Positions 25,519 through 35,472 of a stretch of 64,000 nucleotides of DNA are shown one piece after another (position 1 is the stretch's first letter; each line of letters starts with the position of its first letter). Under the pieces are notes generated by a model that was not told the DNA's origin, searched no databases, and saw nothing but the letters and a program-made list of their open reading frames with translations. Both the position numbers and the translations under genes were made by a program. This stretch comes from Pseudomonas knackmussii B13 (GTDB lineage Bacteria; Pseudomonadota; Gammaproteobacteria; Pseudomonadales; Pseudomonadaceae), in contig NZ_HG322950.1 in the NCBI RefSeq assembly GCF_000689415.1, positions 5,773,501 to 5,837,500 on the forward strand, in the 5' to 3' direction.

Positions 25519-28001
25519 AGATTCTAATTGACCTTCAGTCGTGCCAATCGGGCAGCAAACATGGCGGAATCGGCCGATACTCGATGAACTTGGCATCAGC
25601 CATGGTCAGAAACTCGGGGGCCCACGAAATTCATTTTCTCTTGAATTCGTCCATTACGGAAGATCTGCAGGAACTGAACGCAGAATTGCAGCGCCTAGTC
25701 CCTGTGGATCATATCCATATGTTCTCTTCCGTTGTACCAGCCCGCGAAAGCGACGACGCCAACAAGTTCCGCACACGCGCGTCGGAGTACGTTCGCGAGG
25801 CACTGATATCTAGCTTGCAGCCTGACGCACTCTTCATCACCAGTCTAATCGAAGGCTTAGGGGACGATGTCATAACATCAGTCGGAAATATTTTCCCCAG
25901 CTGTTCAACTGCAGTCATTCTGTACGACCTCATCCCTCTGGTAGAACGGGAAAAATATCTGAATGATCCGAGAGCATCTGCACACTACTTCAGAAAGCTC
26001 GACGAAATGAAAAAAGCAGGTCTCCTGCTTTCTATTTCAGAATTCTCACGACAGGAAGGTATTGAACTACTGAAACTGCCTAGTTCCCAGATCAAAAATA
26101 TCTCGTCCGCCGTGGATGAAAAGTTTCAACCAACCGAACTCCCGGAAGAGGAAATCAAGGCTGTAAAAGATAAATACGGAATTTCCGACAAATTCCTTAT
26201 GTATACCGGCAGCTTTGACCAGAGGAAAAACCACGCCGCGCTGATCAAAGCATTTGCCCAGCTTTCCCTGGCGACGCGCAAAGGTATTCAGCTGCTCATT
26301 GTGGGTAACGGATGGGATGGTGTGTATTCGCGCCTACGTACCATTGCGGCTGAAGCTGGCCTAGAACCAGCCGACATCTTGTTTGCAGGCAAGGTTCCCG
26401 ACCAGGACCTACTCGCTCTGTATAACTGCTGCCACCTTTTTGTGTTCCCCTCCCTGCAAGAAGGTTTTGGCCTACCTGTTCTGGAGGCCATGTCGTGCGG
26501 AACACCAGTCATATGCTCAAACGTGACCAGCATTCCCGAAGTTATTGACCTGGACGAAGCGCTATTCGACCCGTACAGCGTCGAAAGCATCAGCCAGAAG
26601 ATTGCTGAGCTTCTGACCAACGAGTCACTGCGCAAAGATATCCGCCAACACGGGATTATACGGGCCAAAGAGTTCTCATGGGATATCTCCGCCCAGAAAG
26701 CGTTGGCGGCCATTGAGCAGCAATTCCAGCCCCTGCATTCCGAACTTGATGCCGCAAGTGTCCCGACGACAATTGAACTTATCAACAAAGTCACCGCTCT
26801 CCCTGAGGCCGCAGAGGCTACTACCAGCGACCTAATCGCCCTGGCGATAGCTCTGGAAGAAGTGGAGAGAGTTCGCTACGTCACCCAGCAGCAGCTACTT
26901 AGGGGCAAAACGAACGTCGGATTCATCACTACTTGGAGTTCCCGCTGCGGCATTGCTTCCTATTCAGAGCAGCTAGTCAAGCCACTAGCCGTTCAACCGG
27001 TAATCTTCGCGCCCTATGCGCGCGAACTTACCCATCCGGATAATTGGAATGTGATTCGATGCTGGCACCAAGAGAGAGACCCCCTAAAAATCCTCTCTGC
27101 AAGGATCGATGAACTGGAGATCGAAACCCTAGTAATCCAGTTTAATTATGGTTTCTTCGACTTTGAAATGTTCTCCACTTTCCTTGAGCAACAGATCGAC
27201 CGCAAGAGGAAAGTGATCATCACATTACACTCAACTACTGACCCCGATGGAGTAGAGGAAAAGCGCCTGCAACGACTCACCAGCAGCCTATCCAAGTGCA
27301 ATAGTGTACTGGTTCACTCAAAGAAAGATCGCAAGCACCTTCAGCAACTTGGTCTGGAAAACGTATCGATCTTCCCGCACGGGGTCCTTGAACATACCCC
27401 ACGTAATGCTCGCGCCGTTAACGCACGCGACTTCTTGATAGCATCATATGGATTTTTCCTGCCTAACAAGGGCTTATTGGAGCTGATAGAGGCCATTTCC
27501 ATACTTTGTGCCCACGGAGTCAGTGCCAAACTCATCATGGTGAATTCGCGTTATCCTGCGCCCGAATCGGAGAACCTGATCAAGAAGGCAAAGGAGCAGA
27601 TCATCAGACTAAATCTGCATGAGCAGATTCGAATCATCGACGACTACCTGCCGGATGAGGAAAGCCTTGCTTTACTGGAGGAGGCCGATCTGTTGGTGTA
27701 TCCCTATCAGAAAACCGGCGAGTCCTCCAGCGCCGCAGTACGTACGGGCCTAGTAACGAAGCGACCAGTTGCAGTTACACCACTGCCGATTTTCGACGAT
27801 GTCAAAGATGCCGTGTTCTATCTCCCCGGCACCAGTCCGCAGGATATATCGTCCGGAATACTCGAAATCATCGAGCAGGCGAGCATTAAGTCGGAAAGCT
27901 TCATGAAAGTCATGAATCAACTCGAAGGCTGGCTGAAGGATCACCAGTTCCCAGAGGTCAGCGCGCGCTTGGGCGAATTGATTGCTGCGCGTAATTCCTA
28001 A
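25515..28001 (+). CDS. Two-domain GT4 glycosyltransferase (WbdA-like)
   Basis: This 828-residue cytoplasmic glycosyltransferase has two GT-B modules. Module 1 (about 1-400) starts LIDLQSCQSGSKHGGIGRYS and carries an intact EX7E motif, EGFGLPVLE, near residue 315. Module 2 (about 460-825) starts NVGFITTWSSRCGIASYSEQ and near residue 734 reads GESSSAAVRTG, where the second Glu is missing. The layout matches WbdA-type mannosyl/rhamnosyl polymerases, which use two active sites to make alternating linkages. It overlaps the previous gene by 4 bp. Likely substrate is GDP-D-rhamnose or GDP-mannose. Confidence 0.85.
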   Translation: MKILIDLQSCQSGSKHGGIGRYSMNLASAMVRNSGAHEIHFLLNSSITEDLQELNAELQRLVPVDHIHMFSSVVPARESDDANKFRTRASEYVREALISSLQPDALFITSLIEGLGDDVITSVGNIFPSCSTAVILYDLIPLVEREKYLNDPRASAHYFRKLDEMKKAGLLLSISEFSRQEGIELLKLPSSQIKNISSAVDEKFQPTELPEEEIKAVKDKYGISDKFLMYTGSFDQRKNHAALIKAFAQLSLATRKGIQLLIVGNGWDGVYSRLRTIAAEAGLEPADILFAGKVPDQDLLALYNCCHLFVFPSLQEGFGLPVLEAMSCGTPVICSNVTSIPEVIDLDEALFDPYSVESISQKIAELLTNESLRKDIRQHGIIRAKEFSWDISAQKALAAIEQQFQPLHSELDAASVPTTIELINKVTALPEAAEATTSDLIALAIALEEVERVRYVTQQQLLRGKTNVGFITTWSSRCGIASYSEQLVKPLAVQPVIFAPYARELTHPDNWNVIRCWHQERDPLKILSARIDELEIETLVIQFNYGFFDFEMFSTFLEQQIDRKRKVIITLHSTTDPDGVEEKRLQRLTSSLSKCNSVLVHSKKDRKHLQQLGLENVSIFPHGVLEHTPRNARAVNARDFLIASYGFFLPNKGLLELIEAISILCAHGVSAKLIMVNSRYPAPESENLIKKAKEQIIRLNLHEQIRIIDDYLPDEESLALLEEADLLVYPYQKTGESSSAAVRTGLVTKRPVAVTPLPIFDDVKDAVFYLPGTSPQDISSGILEIIEQASIKSESFMKVMNQLEGWLKDHQFPEVSARLGELIAARNS

Positions 28002-28043
28002 AGATAAACTTTTGCCAAACCAATATTGAAAGAAGAGGCAGTG

Positions 28044-29075
28044 ATGAAAGCAATTGTTACCGGTATCAGCGGCCAGGATGGGGCCTATCTCGCTCAGCTC
28101 CTGCTGGAAAAGGGCTACACCGTCTATGGCACCTACCGCCGTACCAGCTCCGTCAACTTCTGGCGTATCGAAGAGCTGGGTATCGACAAGCATCCCAACC
28201 TGCACCTGGTCGAATACGATCTCACCGATCTCTCCGCCAGCATCCGCCTGCTGCAAACCACCGAGGCAACCGAGATCTACAACCTGGCTGCGCAGAGCTT
28301 CGTCGGCGTGTCCTTCGAGCAGCCCGTCACCACTGCAGAAATCACCGGCATCGGTGCCGTGAACCTGCTGGAAGCCATTCGTATCGTCAATCCGAAGGCA
28401 CGCTTCTACCAGGCTTCCACCTCGGAAATGTTCGGCAAAGTACAGGCCATCCCGCAGACCGAGGACACGCCCTTCTACCCGCGCAGCCCCTACGGTGTTG
28501 CCAAACTCTATGCGCACTGGATGACCATCAACTACCGAGAGTCCTACGACATATTCGGCAGCAGCGGCATCCTCTTCAACCACGAATCGCCGCTGCGCGG
28601 CCGCGAGTTCGTGACCCGCAAGATCACGGACAGCGTGGCCAAGATCAAACTGGGCAAGCTTGACACTCTTGAGTTGGGCAACCTTGACGCCAAGCGCGAC
28701 TGGGGCTTCGCCAAGGAGTACGTCGAGGGCATGTGGCGCATGCTCCAGGCCGACAAACCGGACACCTACGTGCTCGCCACCAATCGCACCGAGACCGTGC
28801 GCGACTTCGTCAACATGGCCTTCAAGGCCGTTGATGTCGATCTGGAGTGGAAAGGTTCAGCAGAGCAGGAGCAAGGCATCGATGCCGCTACCGGCAAGGT
28901 CGTGGTGTCCATCAATCCAAAGTTCTATCGTCCGGCCGAAGTCGAACTGCTTATCGGCAGCGCCGACAAGGCCAAACGAGAACTGGGCTGGGAGCCCAAG
29001 ACTACCCTCGAACAACTGTGCAAGATGATGGTCGAAGCTGACCTTCGTCGTAATCAACAAGGTTTTTCGTTCTAA
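28044..29075 (+). CDS. gmd: GDP-mannose 4,6-dehydratase
   Basis: It makes GDP-4-keto-6-deoxy-D-mannose from GDP-mannose, the first step to GDP-D-rhamnose. In the 343 residues, the NAD(P)-binding loop is TGISGQDGAYL, the catalytic region has STSEMFG and YGVAKLYAHW (YxxxK), and NHESPLRGREFVTRKI follows. ATG 28044 (MKAIVTGISG) was chosen behind AGAGG; an alternative TTG lies at 28026. GC content rises again from this gene onward. It is followed after 12 bp by rmd. Confidence 0.95.
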   Translation: MKAIVTGISGQDGAYLAQLLLEKGYTVYGTYRRTSSVNFWRIEELGIDKHPNLHLVEYDLTDLSASIRLLQTTEATEIYNLAAQSFVGVSFEQPVTTAEITGIGAVNLLEAIRIVNPKARFYQASTSEMFGKVQAIPQTEDTPFYPRSPYGVAKLYAHWMTINYRESYDIFGSSGILFNHESPLRGREFVTRKITDSVAKIKLGKLDTLELGNLDAKRDWGFAKEYVEGMWRMLQADKPDTYVLATNRTETVRDFVNMAFKAVDVDLEWKGSAEQEQGIDAATGKVVVSINPKFYRPAEVELLIGSADKAKRELGWEPKTTLEQLCKMMVEADLRRNQQGFSF

Positions 29076-29087
29076 GGGGAAAGTCGC

Positions 29088-29990
29088 ATGCCAACTGTTC
29101 TGCTGACCGGCGCCTCGGGCTTTACCGGTCACTACATGATCCAGGCCCTGCAGCAGCAGGGTTGCACGGTCATCGGCTTGGGTAGCGCCGCCACCCAGGC
29201 CGACGAAACGCTGGCATGCGACCTCACTGATGCGGCAAGCGTCGCGAAGGCCGTCGCCCATGCCAGACCCGATTGGGTCGTGCACCTTGCCGCACTATCC
29301 TTCGTCGGTCATGCCGACCAGGAGGCGTTCTATCGGGTGAACGTTTTTGGCACCCAGAACCTCCTGGAGGCACTGGCGAACCTGCCGACCCCACCGCCCC
29401 GGGTGCTAATCGCCAGCAGCGCCAATATCTATGGTTCGCCAGGTATCGAAGTGATCGACGAGCGAATCTGTCCCGCCCCCGTCAATCACTATGGTTTCAG
29501 CAAGCTGGCCATGGAGCACATGAGTGCGACCTGGTTCGAGCGTATGCCCATAGTCCTCGCCCGCCCGTTCAATTACACCGGGCCAGGCCAGGACGAGCGA
29601 TTCCTGATCCCGAAGATCGTCTCCCACTTCGCCGCAGGAAAATCGACGATAGAGCTAGGCAACATTGACGTTAGCCGTGACTTCTCCGATGTCCGCGATG
29701 TGGTGGGTGCCTATATGGGGCTGCTCCGCTCACCCGCTAGCGGTCTTCGGGTTAATGTTTGCTCTGGTCGAGCCATCGCATTGCGAGAGGTCATTTCCCT
29801 GATGGAAGACATCGCCGGCTATCGCATCGACGTTCAGGTCAATCCCGCCTTTGTACGCACTAATGAAATCAAGGTGCTGCGCGGTGAAAACGACTTGCTG
29901 AAAGAGCTGACCGGACAAGTTCCGCAACGCTCGCTCAAGTCGACACTCAAGGACATGTACGACACGCTCCGATCCGTACACGGAAAGTAA
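29088..29990 (+). CDS. rmd: GDP-6-deoxy-D-mannose (GDP-D-rhamnose) reductase
   Basis: This 300-residue short-chain dehydrogenase reduces the 4-keto group of the Gmd product to give GDP-D-rhamnose. Features are the dinucleotide loop TGASGFTGHYM, the catalytic Ser region ASSANIYG, YGFSKLAMEHM (YxxxK), and RPFNYTGPGQDERFLIPKI. GGGGAAAG precedes ATG 29088. A GDP-fucose synthase would be about 320 residues and act as an epimerase too. Length, motifs and the wbpWXYZ-like setting favour Rmd. Confidence 0.9.
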   Translation: MPTVLLTGASGFTGHYMIQALQQQGCTVIGLGSAATQADETLACDLTDAASVAKAVAHARPDWVVHLAALSFVGHADQEAFYRVNVFGTQNLLEALANLPTPPPRVLIASSANIYGSPGIEVIDERICPAPVNHYGFSKLAMEHMSATWFERMPIVLARPFNYTGPGQDERFLIPKIVSHFAAGKSTIELGNIDVSRDFSDVRDVVGAYMGLLRSPASGLRVNVCSGRAIALREVISLMEDIAGYRIDVQVNPAFVRTNEIKVLRGENDLLKELTGQVPQRSLKSTLKDMYDTLRSVHGK

Positions 29991-29998
29991 GGGATTTC

Positions 29999-31144
29999 AT
30001 GCGTATCGGATTTAGCACCACCGTCTGGGCGAGTAGCGTCCGGAATCGACAGTTCGATGGTATCGGCGTCTACACTCAGGCCCTTTGGCGTTGCCTGCAG
30101 GAGCAAGCTGATGCCCCGAGCTTGCTTCCCTATGCCTTCGGCAACGAATTCCCAGATATGCCTTGCGGGCGTCCCGAGAGACTGGCAGGGCGCTTTTCGC
30201 TAAGCGCGCTGCAAGGAGCACTGCTGAACCGATCGCTGCGCGCGTCCTTGGCGATTGGGGAAAATGTCGACCTGTTTCACGCCACAGATCACCATATCCC
30301 CTATCTGTCCGGTACTCCGGTAGTCGCCACCGTGATGGACCTCATTCCCATGCTGCATCCAGAGTGGGTGACGTCCCGCATCAGGGGCCTGAAGAACTGG
30401 ATCTTCCGCGAATCCATCCTGTCCGCCGAGCACATCATCACAATCTCCGAATACAGCAAGCAGGACATGGTGCGTCACCTGAATATCGACCCTGCAAATA
30501 TATCGGTTACGACGCTCGGTGCGGACCCATCGTATTTCCAACGCATCGCCCCCGAGGTTCGAGACGAGGTCGTAAGAGGCCATGGCCTGCAACCAGGTTT
30601 TTTCCTGTTCATCGGCACTTTGCAGCCACGGAAGAATCTCGAACGGGCCCTGCGCGCACATCGGTCCCTGCCACCGGCATTGCGCAAGAAGCATCCGCTG
30701 GTGGTGGTCGGGCGTAATGGCTGGGGCGTAGATCACCTGCTGCCCGAGTTGGAAGCCTTGGAGCAACGGGGTGAGGGGCGATGGTTGAAATACCTGCCCC
30801 AGAGCGAAGTCCTGGCGCTGCTCCAATCGGCCCAGGCACTGCTCTTCCCGTCGCTTTACGAAGGATTTGGATTGCCCGTGGTAGAAGCCTTTGCGGCGCA
30901 AACACCTGTGATCTGTTCTAACTCCAGCTCACTGCCAGAGGTCGCGGGCGATGCCGCGCTGCTGGTGGATCCGCTCGACGAGCAGGACATTGCCCGAGGC
31001 ATGCAGGAGCTACTGGCCGATCCGGATATGACAATGCAGCGCGTACAGCGAGGTCATCAGAGGGCCCTCGAGTTCACCTGGGCTGCCTGCGCTGAACAGA
31101 CACTCGCTGTGTACCGCAAGGTATTGGCTACACGATCGACATGA
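29999..31144 (+). CDS. GT4 glycosyltransferase (WbpY-like)
   Basis: This 381-residue GT-B fold enzyme starts MRIGFSTTVWAS. An intact EX7E motif EGFGLPVVE lies near residue 288, followed by TPVICSNSSSLPEVAGD. The body contains GTLQPRKNLERALRA, the nucleotide-sugar-binding region. It lies 8 bp after rmd. By analogy with the P. aeruginosa A-band cluster (WbpX, WbpY, WbpZ), it probably adds D-rhamnose to the growing chain. Confidence 0.85.
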   Translation: MRIGFSTTVWASSVRNRQFDGIGVYTQALWRCLQEQADAPSLLPYAFGNEFPDMPCGRPERLAGRFSLSALQGALLNRSLRASLAIGENVDLFHATDHHIPYLSGTPVVATVMDLIPMLHPEWVTSRIRGLKNWIFRESILSAEHIITISEYSKQDMVRHLNIDPANISVTTLGADPSYFQRIAPEVRDEVVRGHGLQPGFFLFIGTLQPRKNLERALRAHRSLPPALRKKHPLVVVGRNGWGVDHLLPELEALEQRGEGRWLKYLPQSEVLALLQSAQALLFPSLYEGFGLPVVEAFAAQTPVICSNSSSLPEVAGDAALLVDPLDEQDIARGMQELLADPDMTMQRVQRGHQRALEFTWAACAEQTLAVYRKVLATRST

Positions 31145-31216
31145 TGCCAATCCTGGGAACCTAATTAGAATTCAGGCCAGCACCAACGCCCGAACGCGAT
31201 CGCGCCGAGAGACGTA

Positions 31217-32365
31217 ATGACCAGTAAGGTCCTACTCGTAAACAAGTTCTACGCCCCCACTACTGGCGGTATCGAAACTGCCGTGAATCAGTACGCTCAC
31301 TGGTATCAAGAGGCCGGAAACGATGTCACTGTGCTGTGCTGTGCCAGCGAAAGAGAACTAAGCTCCCGGTACGAATCCGTCGAAGGTATTCGGCTGATTC
31401 GCAGTGCTTCCCTAGGCAATCTGCTGTCCGTCCCCATCAGTTTCGCGTTCTTCTGGCACTTCCTGCGCCTGGCCCTGAAGGCGGACATCGTCCACATCAA
31501 TCTTCAGTTTCCCGCTGCCAGCCTGGCGCTATGTCTTTTCGCCAAGCTGATCCGCGCCCGAACCATTGTCAGTTACCACTGCGATGTCTACCGGCAGCGC
31601 AACCTGAAACGCCTTACCTATTTCTTCGACCGGCACAGCATTAGGAACGCGGACATTGTCATCACAGGCAGCCCTGCCTTGCGCCAGCATTCAGAAGTGC
31701 TTGGAACAATTCAGCGATCCATGCAAACCCTCCCCTATTCCGTAGATGAACGGTATGTCCGGAAATGCCTGGAGGAGCTTCCCAAGGTTTCTATTCCAGA
31801 GCACTTCCGCCAGGAGGGCTATCTGTTGTTCTTTGGCCGCCTGGTTACCTACAAGGGAACCGAATCGCTCGAGCGCGCCTTCCGTCGCTTGATGGCCGAG
31901 GGCAAGGAGGTCAATCTCCTGGTGTTCGGAATCGGCCCTGAAGAGCATCGCTTTCGCCAGTTGGCCCGCGAATTTCCGCAGCGCCTGCATTTCGTCAACG
32001 CGTTTGTTTCCGACGTCGACAAATACCACCTGATTCGCAACTGCAAAGTTTTTCTCTTCCCGTCGGTCTATTACTCCGAGGCATTCGGCATCACCCAACT
32101 CGACGCCATGGCATGTGGCCGCCCGATCATCAACTGCTGGCTGGAAACTGGCGTGAACTGGGTGGCACCCCAAGGAGAGGGTGCCTTCACGCTCAACCCT
32201 GAGGACGATGCCGCCTTGGCGAAACTGATGCACTCTGCGTTCACCGGCCGCCTTGATCTCGAAGAGGCAGGTATGCGAGGCCACCAGCGTTTCCTGGAGC
32301 TTTTCTCTGAGGACCGGGTGCGCGAGCAGTTCGGCCAAATCATTGCTTCCCTGGCAAGAAACTGA
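31217..32365 (+). CDS. GT4 glycosyltransferase (WbpZ-like)
   Basis: This 382-residue enzyme starts MTSKVLLVNKFYAPTTGGIE, with the donor-site segment YLLFFGRLVTYKG. The EX7E region reads SEAFGITQLDAMACGRP, where the second acidic residue is Asp instead of Glu. The phrase YYSEAFGITQ is typical of WbpZ/WbdC-type enzymes that place the first sugar on the lipid-linked primer. There are 72 bp between this gene and the previous one. Donor sugar not determinable. Confidence 0.83.
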   Translation: MTSKVLLVNKFYAPTTGGIETAVNQYAHWYQEAGNDVTVLCCASERELSSRYESVEGIRLIRSASLGNLLSVPISFAFFWHFLRLALKADIVHINLQFPAASLALCLFAKLIRARTIVSYHCDVYRQRNLKRLTYFFDRHSIRNADIVITGSPALRQHSEVLGTIQRSMQTLPYSVDERYVRKCLEELPKVSIPEHFRQEGYLLFFGRLVTYKGTESLERAFRRLMAEGKEVNLLVFGIGPEEHRFRQLAREFPQRLHFVNAFVSDVDKYHLIRNCKVFLFPSVYYSEAFGITQLDAMACGRPIINCWLETGVNWVAPQGEGAFTLNPEDDAALAKLMHSAFTGRLDLEEAGMRGHQRFLELFSEDRVREQFGQIIASLARN

Positions 32366-32526
32366 TCCTTATTCCGCAACTGCAATCCTGCCCCCTGTAG
32401 GATTGTTCGACACAAAAACATGACTAATCGGTCGAGGATCTCCGCACTTGCTGACGAGTAGCGGAGCACCCTATCCTGCCCAGAACAATTACCCCGATAA
32501 CTCGACAACAATAGGGGGGCAAGGAT

Positions 32527-33507
32527 TTGAAAATCTCGATCTCCAATCCGAGCGCAGAAAAGAACGCTCCTTCGACTCAGCGCTCCCAGACCTCCGTAGC
32601 TATTCTTCTCAGCACGTTCCAAGGGGAAGACTTCCTAGTCGAGCAGCTCGAATCGATCCGGGTGCAGACCCATGAGAATTGGGTCATCTACGCCTCCGAT
32701 GACGGCTCTTCCGATAGCACTCGAGCGATTCTTCAGCGCTACGCCACTCAACTGGGTGCAGAGCGTCTCATCATCTTCGATGGACCACGCCGTGGTTTCG
32801 CGGCCAATTTCCTGTCGTTGATCCGCAAGTCCCCCGACGATGCGGGCTATTTCGCCTTTTGCGACCAGGACGACCTCTGGGCACCTGACAAGTTGGAAAG
32901 AGCCCTGGACTGGGCAAGTCAGGCTCCGTCGAATGTGCCAGCCCTCTACTGCTCGCGCACTCAACTAGTCGACAGAGAAGGTGTGCACATTGGACTCTCA
33001 CCGCTCTTCGACAAGCGTCCCAGCTTCGCCAATGCGCTGGTGCAAAGCCTGGCCGGCGGCAACACCATGGTTTTCAATGGCGCAGCAAAGCGGCTACTTG
33101 CCATGACGCCGCGCGACAGCAACATCATTGCCCACGACTGGTGGGCATACATTCTCGTTTCCGGCTGTGGCGGTCGGGTATTCTACGATCCGTCTCCACG
33201 TACCGGTTACCGCCAGCATGGAAAGAACCTGATCGGTTCGAATTCCAGCCTGCGTGATCGCTATGTGCGTTTTCGCCGAATGCTTGCCGGCACTTTCCGC
33301 GGCTGGAATGACGAGAACCTGAAAGCAATTTCCCCTCTTCGGCATCTGCTGACGAAGGAAAGCCAGACGACGCTTCAATTGTTTGAAAACGCGCGACGCG
33401 CTTCGCTGCCCAAGCGCCTTTACCTGATTGGAAAATCGGGCATCTACCGCCAGACCCTGCCGGGTAACCTGGGCCTTGTCGCAGCGGCGATCCTACAAAG
33501 GTTGTAA
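32527..33507 (+). CDS. GT2-family glycosyltransferase (rhamnosyltransferase type)
   Basis: This 326-residue GT-A enzyme has VAILLSTFQGEDFLVEQLES at the N-terminus, SDDGSSDST, and the metal-binding FCDQDDLWAPDK. The C-terminal third (YRQHGKNLIG) is typical of rhamnosyltransferases of the RfbF/RgpB group, which use dTDP-L-rhamnose. The only usable start is TTG 32527 (no ATG in the N-terminal part), with AAGGA very close, so translation may be weak. It directly precedes rmlB, which fits an L-rhamnose donor. Confidence 0.85.
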   Translation: MKISISNPSAEKNAPSTQRSQTSVAILLSTFQGEDFLVEQLESIRVQTHENWVIYASDDGSSDSTRAILQRYATQLGAERLIIFDGPRRGFAANFLSLIRKSPDDAGYFAFCDQDDLWAPDKLERALDWASQAPSNVPALYCSRTQLVDREGVHIGLSPLFDKRPSFANALVQSLAGGNTMVFNGAAKRLLAMTPRDSNIIAHDWWAYILVSGCGGRVFYDPSPRTGYRQHGKNLIGSNSSLRDRYVRFRRMLAGTFRGWNDENLKAISPLRHLLTKESQTTLQLFENARRASLPKRLYLIGKSGIYRQTLPGNLGLVAAAILQRL

Positions 33508-33511
33508 CTTC

Positions 33512-34570
33512 ATGACGATTCTGGTTACCGGCAGCGCCGGCTTCATTGGCTCGAACTTTGTCCTCGACTGGCTGGCCAACCACGATGAAAAGGTAATCGG
33601 CCTCGACAAACTCACCTATGCCGGCAATCTGCAGAATCTGGCGGATCTGGAAGGCGACGAACGCCATCTGTTCGTTCACGGCGACATTGGCGACCTGGCT
33701 ACGGTAAGTGCGCTACTCGAGCGACATCAACCGCGCGCTGTGTTGAACTTCGCTGCCGAGTCCCACGTCGACCGTTCGATTCATGGCCCGGAAGACTTCA
33801 TTCAGACCAACGTGGTCGGGACTTTCCATCTCCTCCAGGCCGTCCGGGAATATTGGGCGGGACTGGATAGCGAACGTCGGAGCGCATTTCGCTTCCTACA
33901 CGTCTCCACGGATGAGGTCTATGGCTCGCTGGAGCCCGATGCTGCGGCTTTCACAGAGCAGCACAGGTACGAACCCAACAGCCCCTATTCAGCCTCCAAG
34001 GCTGCTTCGGATCACCTTGTCCGCGCCTATCACCATACGTACGGCCTGCCGGTGCTGACGACCAACTGTTCGAACAACTACGGCCCCTATCACTTCCCGG
34101 AAAAGCTGATTCCGCTAGTCATTCACAACGCGCTCACTGGCAAGCCGCTACCCATTTATGGCGACGGCCAACAGATCCGCGACTGGCTCTACGTGAAGGA
34201 CCACTGCAGTGCCATCCGCAGGGTCCTGGATGCGGGGAAAGTGGGCGAGACTTACAACGTCGGGGGATGGAACGAGAAGGCCAACCTCGACGTGGTCCAG
34301 ACGCTATGCGACATCCTCGATCAGGAAAGTCCGCGCAGCGATGGACGGAGCTATCGAGATCAGATCACGTTCGTCAAGGACCGTCCCGGACATGACCGGC
34401 GCTACGCTATCGACGCTTCGCGTCTGGAGCGTGAACTGGGCTGGAAGCCGGCGGAAACCTTCGAAAGCGGCATCGCCAAGACGGTCCGTTGGTATCTGGA
34501 CAACCAGGCTTGGGTCGACAACATAACCAGCGGTGCCTACCGCGAGTGGCTGGACAAGCAATACAAATGA
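33512..34570 (+). CDS. rmlB: dTDP-glucose 4,6-dehydratase
   Basis: Second step of dTDP-L-rhamnose synthesis. In the 352 residues, the NAD loop is TGSAGFIGSNFV, the catalytic segment is HVSTDEVYGSL, and YSASKAASDHLV carries YxxxK. NCSNNYGPYHFPEKLIPL is diagnostic. ATG 33512 was chosen over an upstream in-frame extension to 33428 because family members start MTILVTG. It lies 4 bp after the GT2 gene and overlaps rmlD by 4 bp. Confidence 0.97.
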   Translation: MTILVTGSAGFIGSNFVLDWLANHDEKVIGLDKLTYAGNLQNLADLEGDERHLFVHGDIGDLATVSALLERHQPRAVLNFAAESHVDRSIHGPEDFIQTNVVGTFHLLQAVREYWAGLDSERRSAFRFLHVSTDEVYGSLEPDAAAFTEQHRYEPNSPYSASKAASDHLVRAYHHTYGLPVLTTNCSNNYGPYHFPEKLIPLVIHNALTGKPLPIYGDGQQIRDWLYVKDHCSAIRRVLDAGKVGETYNVGGWNEKANLDVVQTLCDILDQESPRSDGRSYRDQITFVKDRPGHDRRYAIDASRLERELGWKPAETFESGIAKTVRWYLDNQAWVDNITSGAYREWLDKQYK

Positions 34571-35472
34571 GCGGAATTCTCCTTCTCGGCGCGGAAGGGC
34601 AGGTCGGCTGGGAGTTGCAGAGGGCGTTGGCGCCACTGGCCGAACTGACCATCTGTAATCGCGCTTCCGGCGACCTCGAGAATCTCGATGCCCTGCGCGC
34701 ACTGGTGCGAGAGCACCGACCCGACATCATCGTAAACGCTGCCGCCTATACCGCAGTGGACAGAGCGGAAAGCGACGAGCAATGCGCTCGGCGGATTAAC
34801 GCAGAGGCCGTCGCAGTCCTTGCTGAAGAAGCAAAGGCGCTGAATGCGTGGCTGGTTCACTACTCCACCGACTATGTCTTCGATGGGAGCGGCGAGCGCG
34901 CCTTCCGCGAGGAAGATGTCACAGGCCCACTCAGCGTTTACGGCCAGACCAAGCGTGAGGGTGAGGAAGCGATTCTCCGCAGTGGGTGCCTACACCTGAT
35001 TTTTCGTACCAGCTGGGTATTCGCCGCACGTGGCGCAAACTTCGCCAAGACCATGCTGCGCCTGGCGAGCGAGCGAGACGAACTGCGTGTGATTGCGGAT
35101 CAGTTTGGCGCACCTACCAGTGCCGAGCTGATCGCTGATACCACCGCACAAATACTTGGCCAGGTGCTGTGCGGCCAGGTCACGGGCAATGCTTCGGGCT
35201 TATACCATCTCGTCGCAGCCGGCGAAGCCAGCTGGCATGACTATGCGAGTTTCGTTATCGAAGAGGCTCTACGACTGGGCATGACTTTGAAATGCCCCAG
35301 CGACCGCGTTCATCCGATTACAACTGCCGACTACCCGCTGCCAGCGCGCAGACCTGCGAACTCGCGCCTGGACACCACCAAGCTGCGCTGCACTTTCGGG
35401 CTGACGCTGCCGCATTGGCAATTCCACGTTCGGCGCCTGCTTGCGGAACTCTCTCAAGGAAAAACGCCATGA
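34567..35472 (+). CDS. rmlD: dTDP-4-dehydrorhamnose reductase
   Basis: Final NAD(P)H-dependent reduction to dTDP-L-rhamnose. The 301 residues start MSGILLLGAEGQVGWELQRA; IVNAAAYTAVDRAESD, YSTDYVFDG and YGQTKREGE (YxxxK) are present. The ATGA junctions with rmlB upstream and rmlA downstream show a tightly coupled operon in the standard Pseudomonas order B-D-A-C. Confidence 0.96.
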   Translation: MSGILLLGAEGQVGWELQRALAPLAELTICNRASGDLENLDALRALVREHRPDIIVNAAAYTAVDRAESDEQCARRINAEAVAVLAEEAKALNAWLVHYSTDYVFDGSGERAFREEDVTGPLSVYGQTKREGEEAILRSGCLHLIFRTSWVFAARGANFAKTMLRLASERDELRVIADQFGAPTSAELIADTTAQILGQVLCGQVTGNASGLYHLVAAGEASWHDYASFVIEEALRLGMTLKCPSDRVHPITTADYPLPARRPANSRLDTTKLRCTFGLTLPHWQFHVRRLLAELSQGKTP

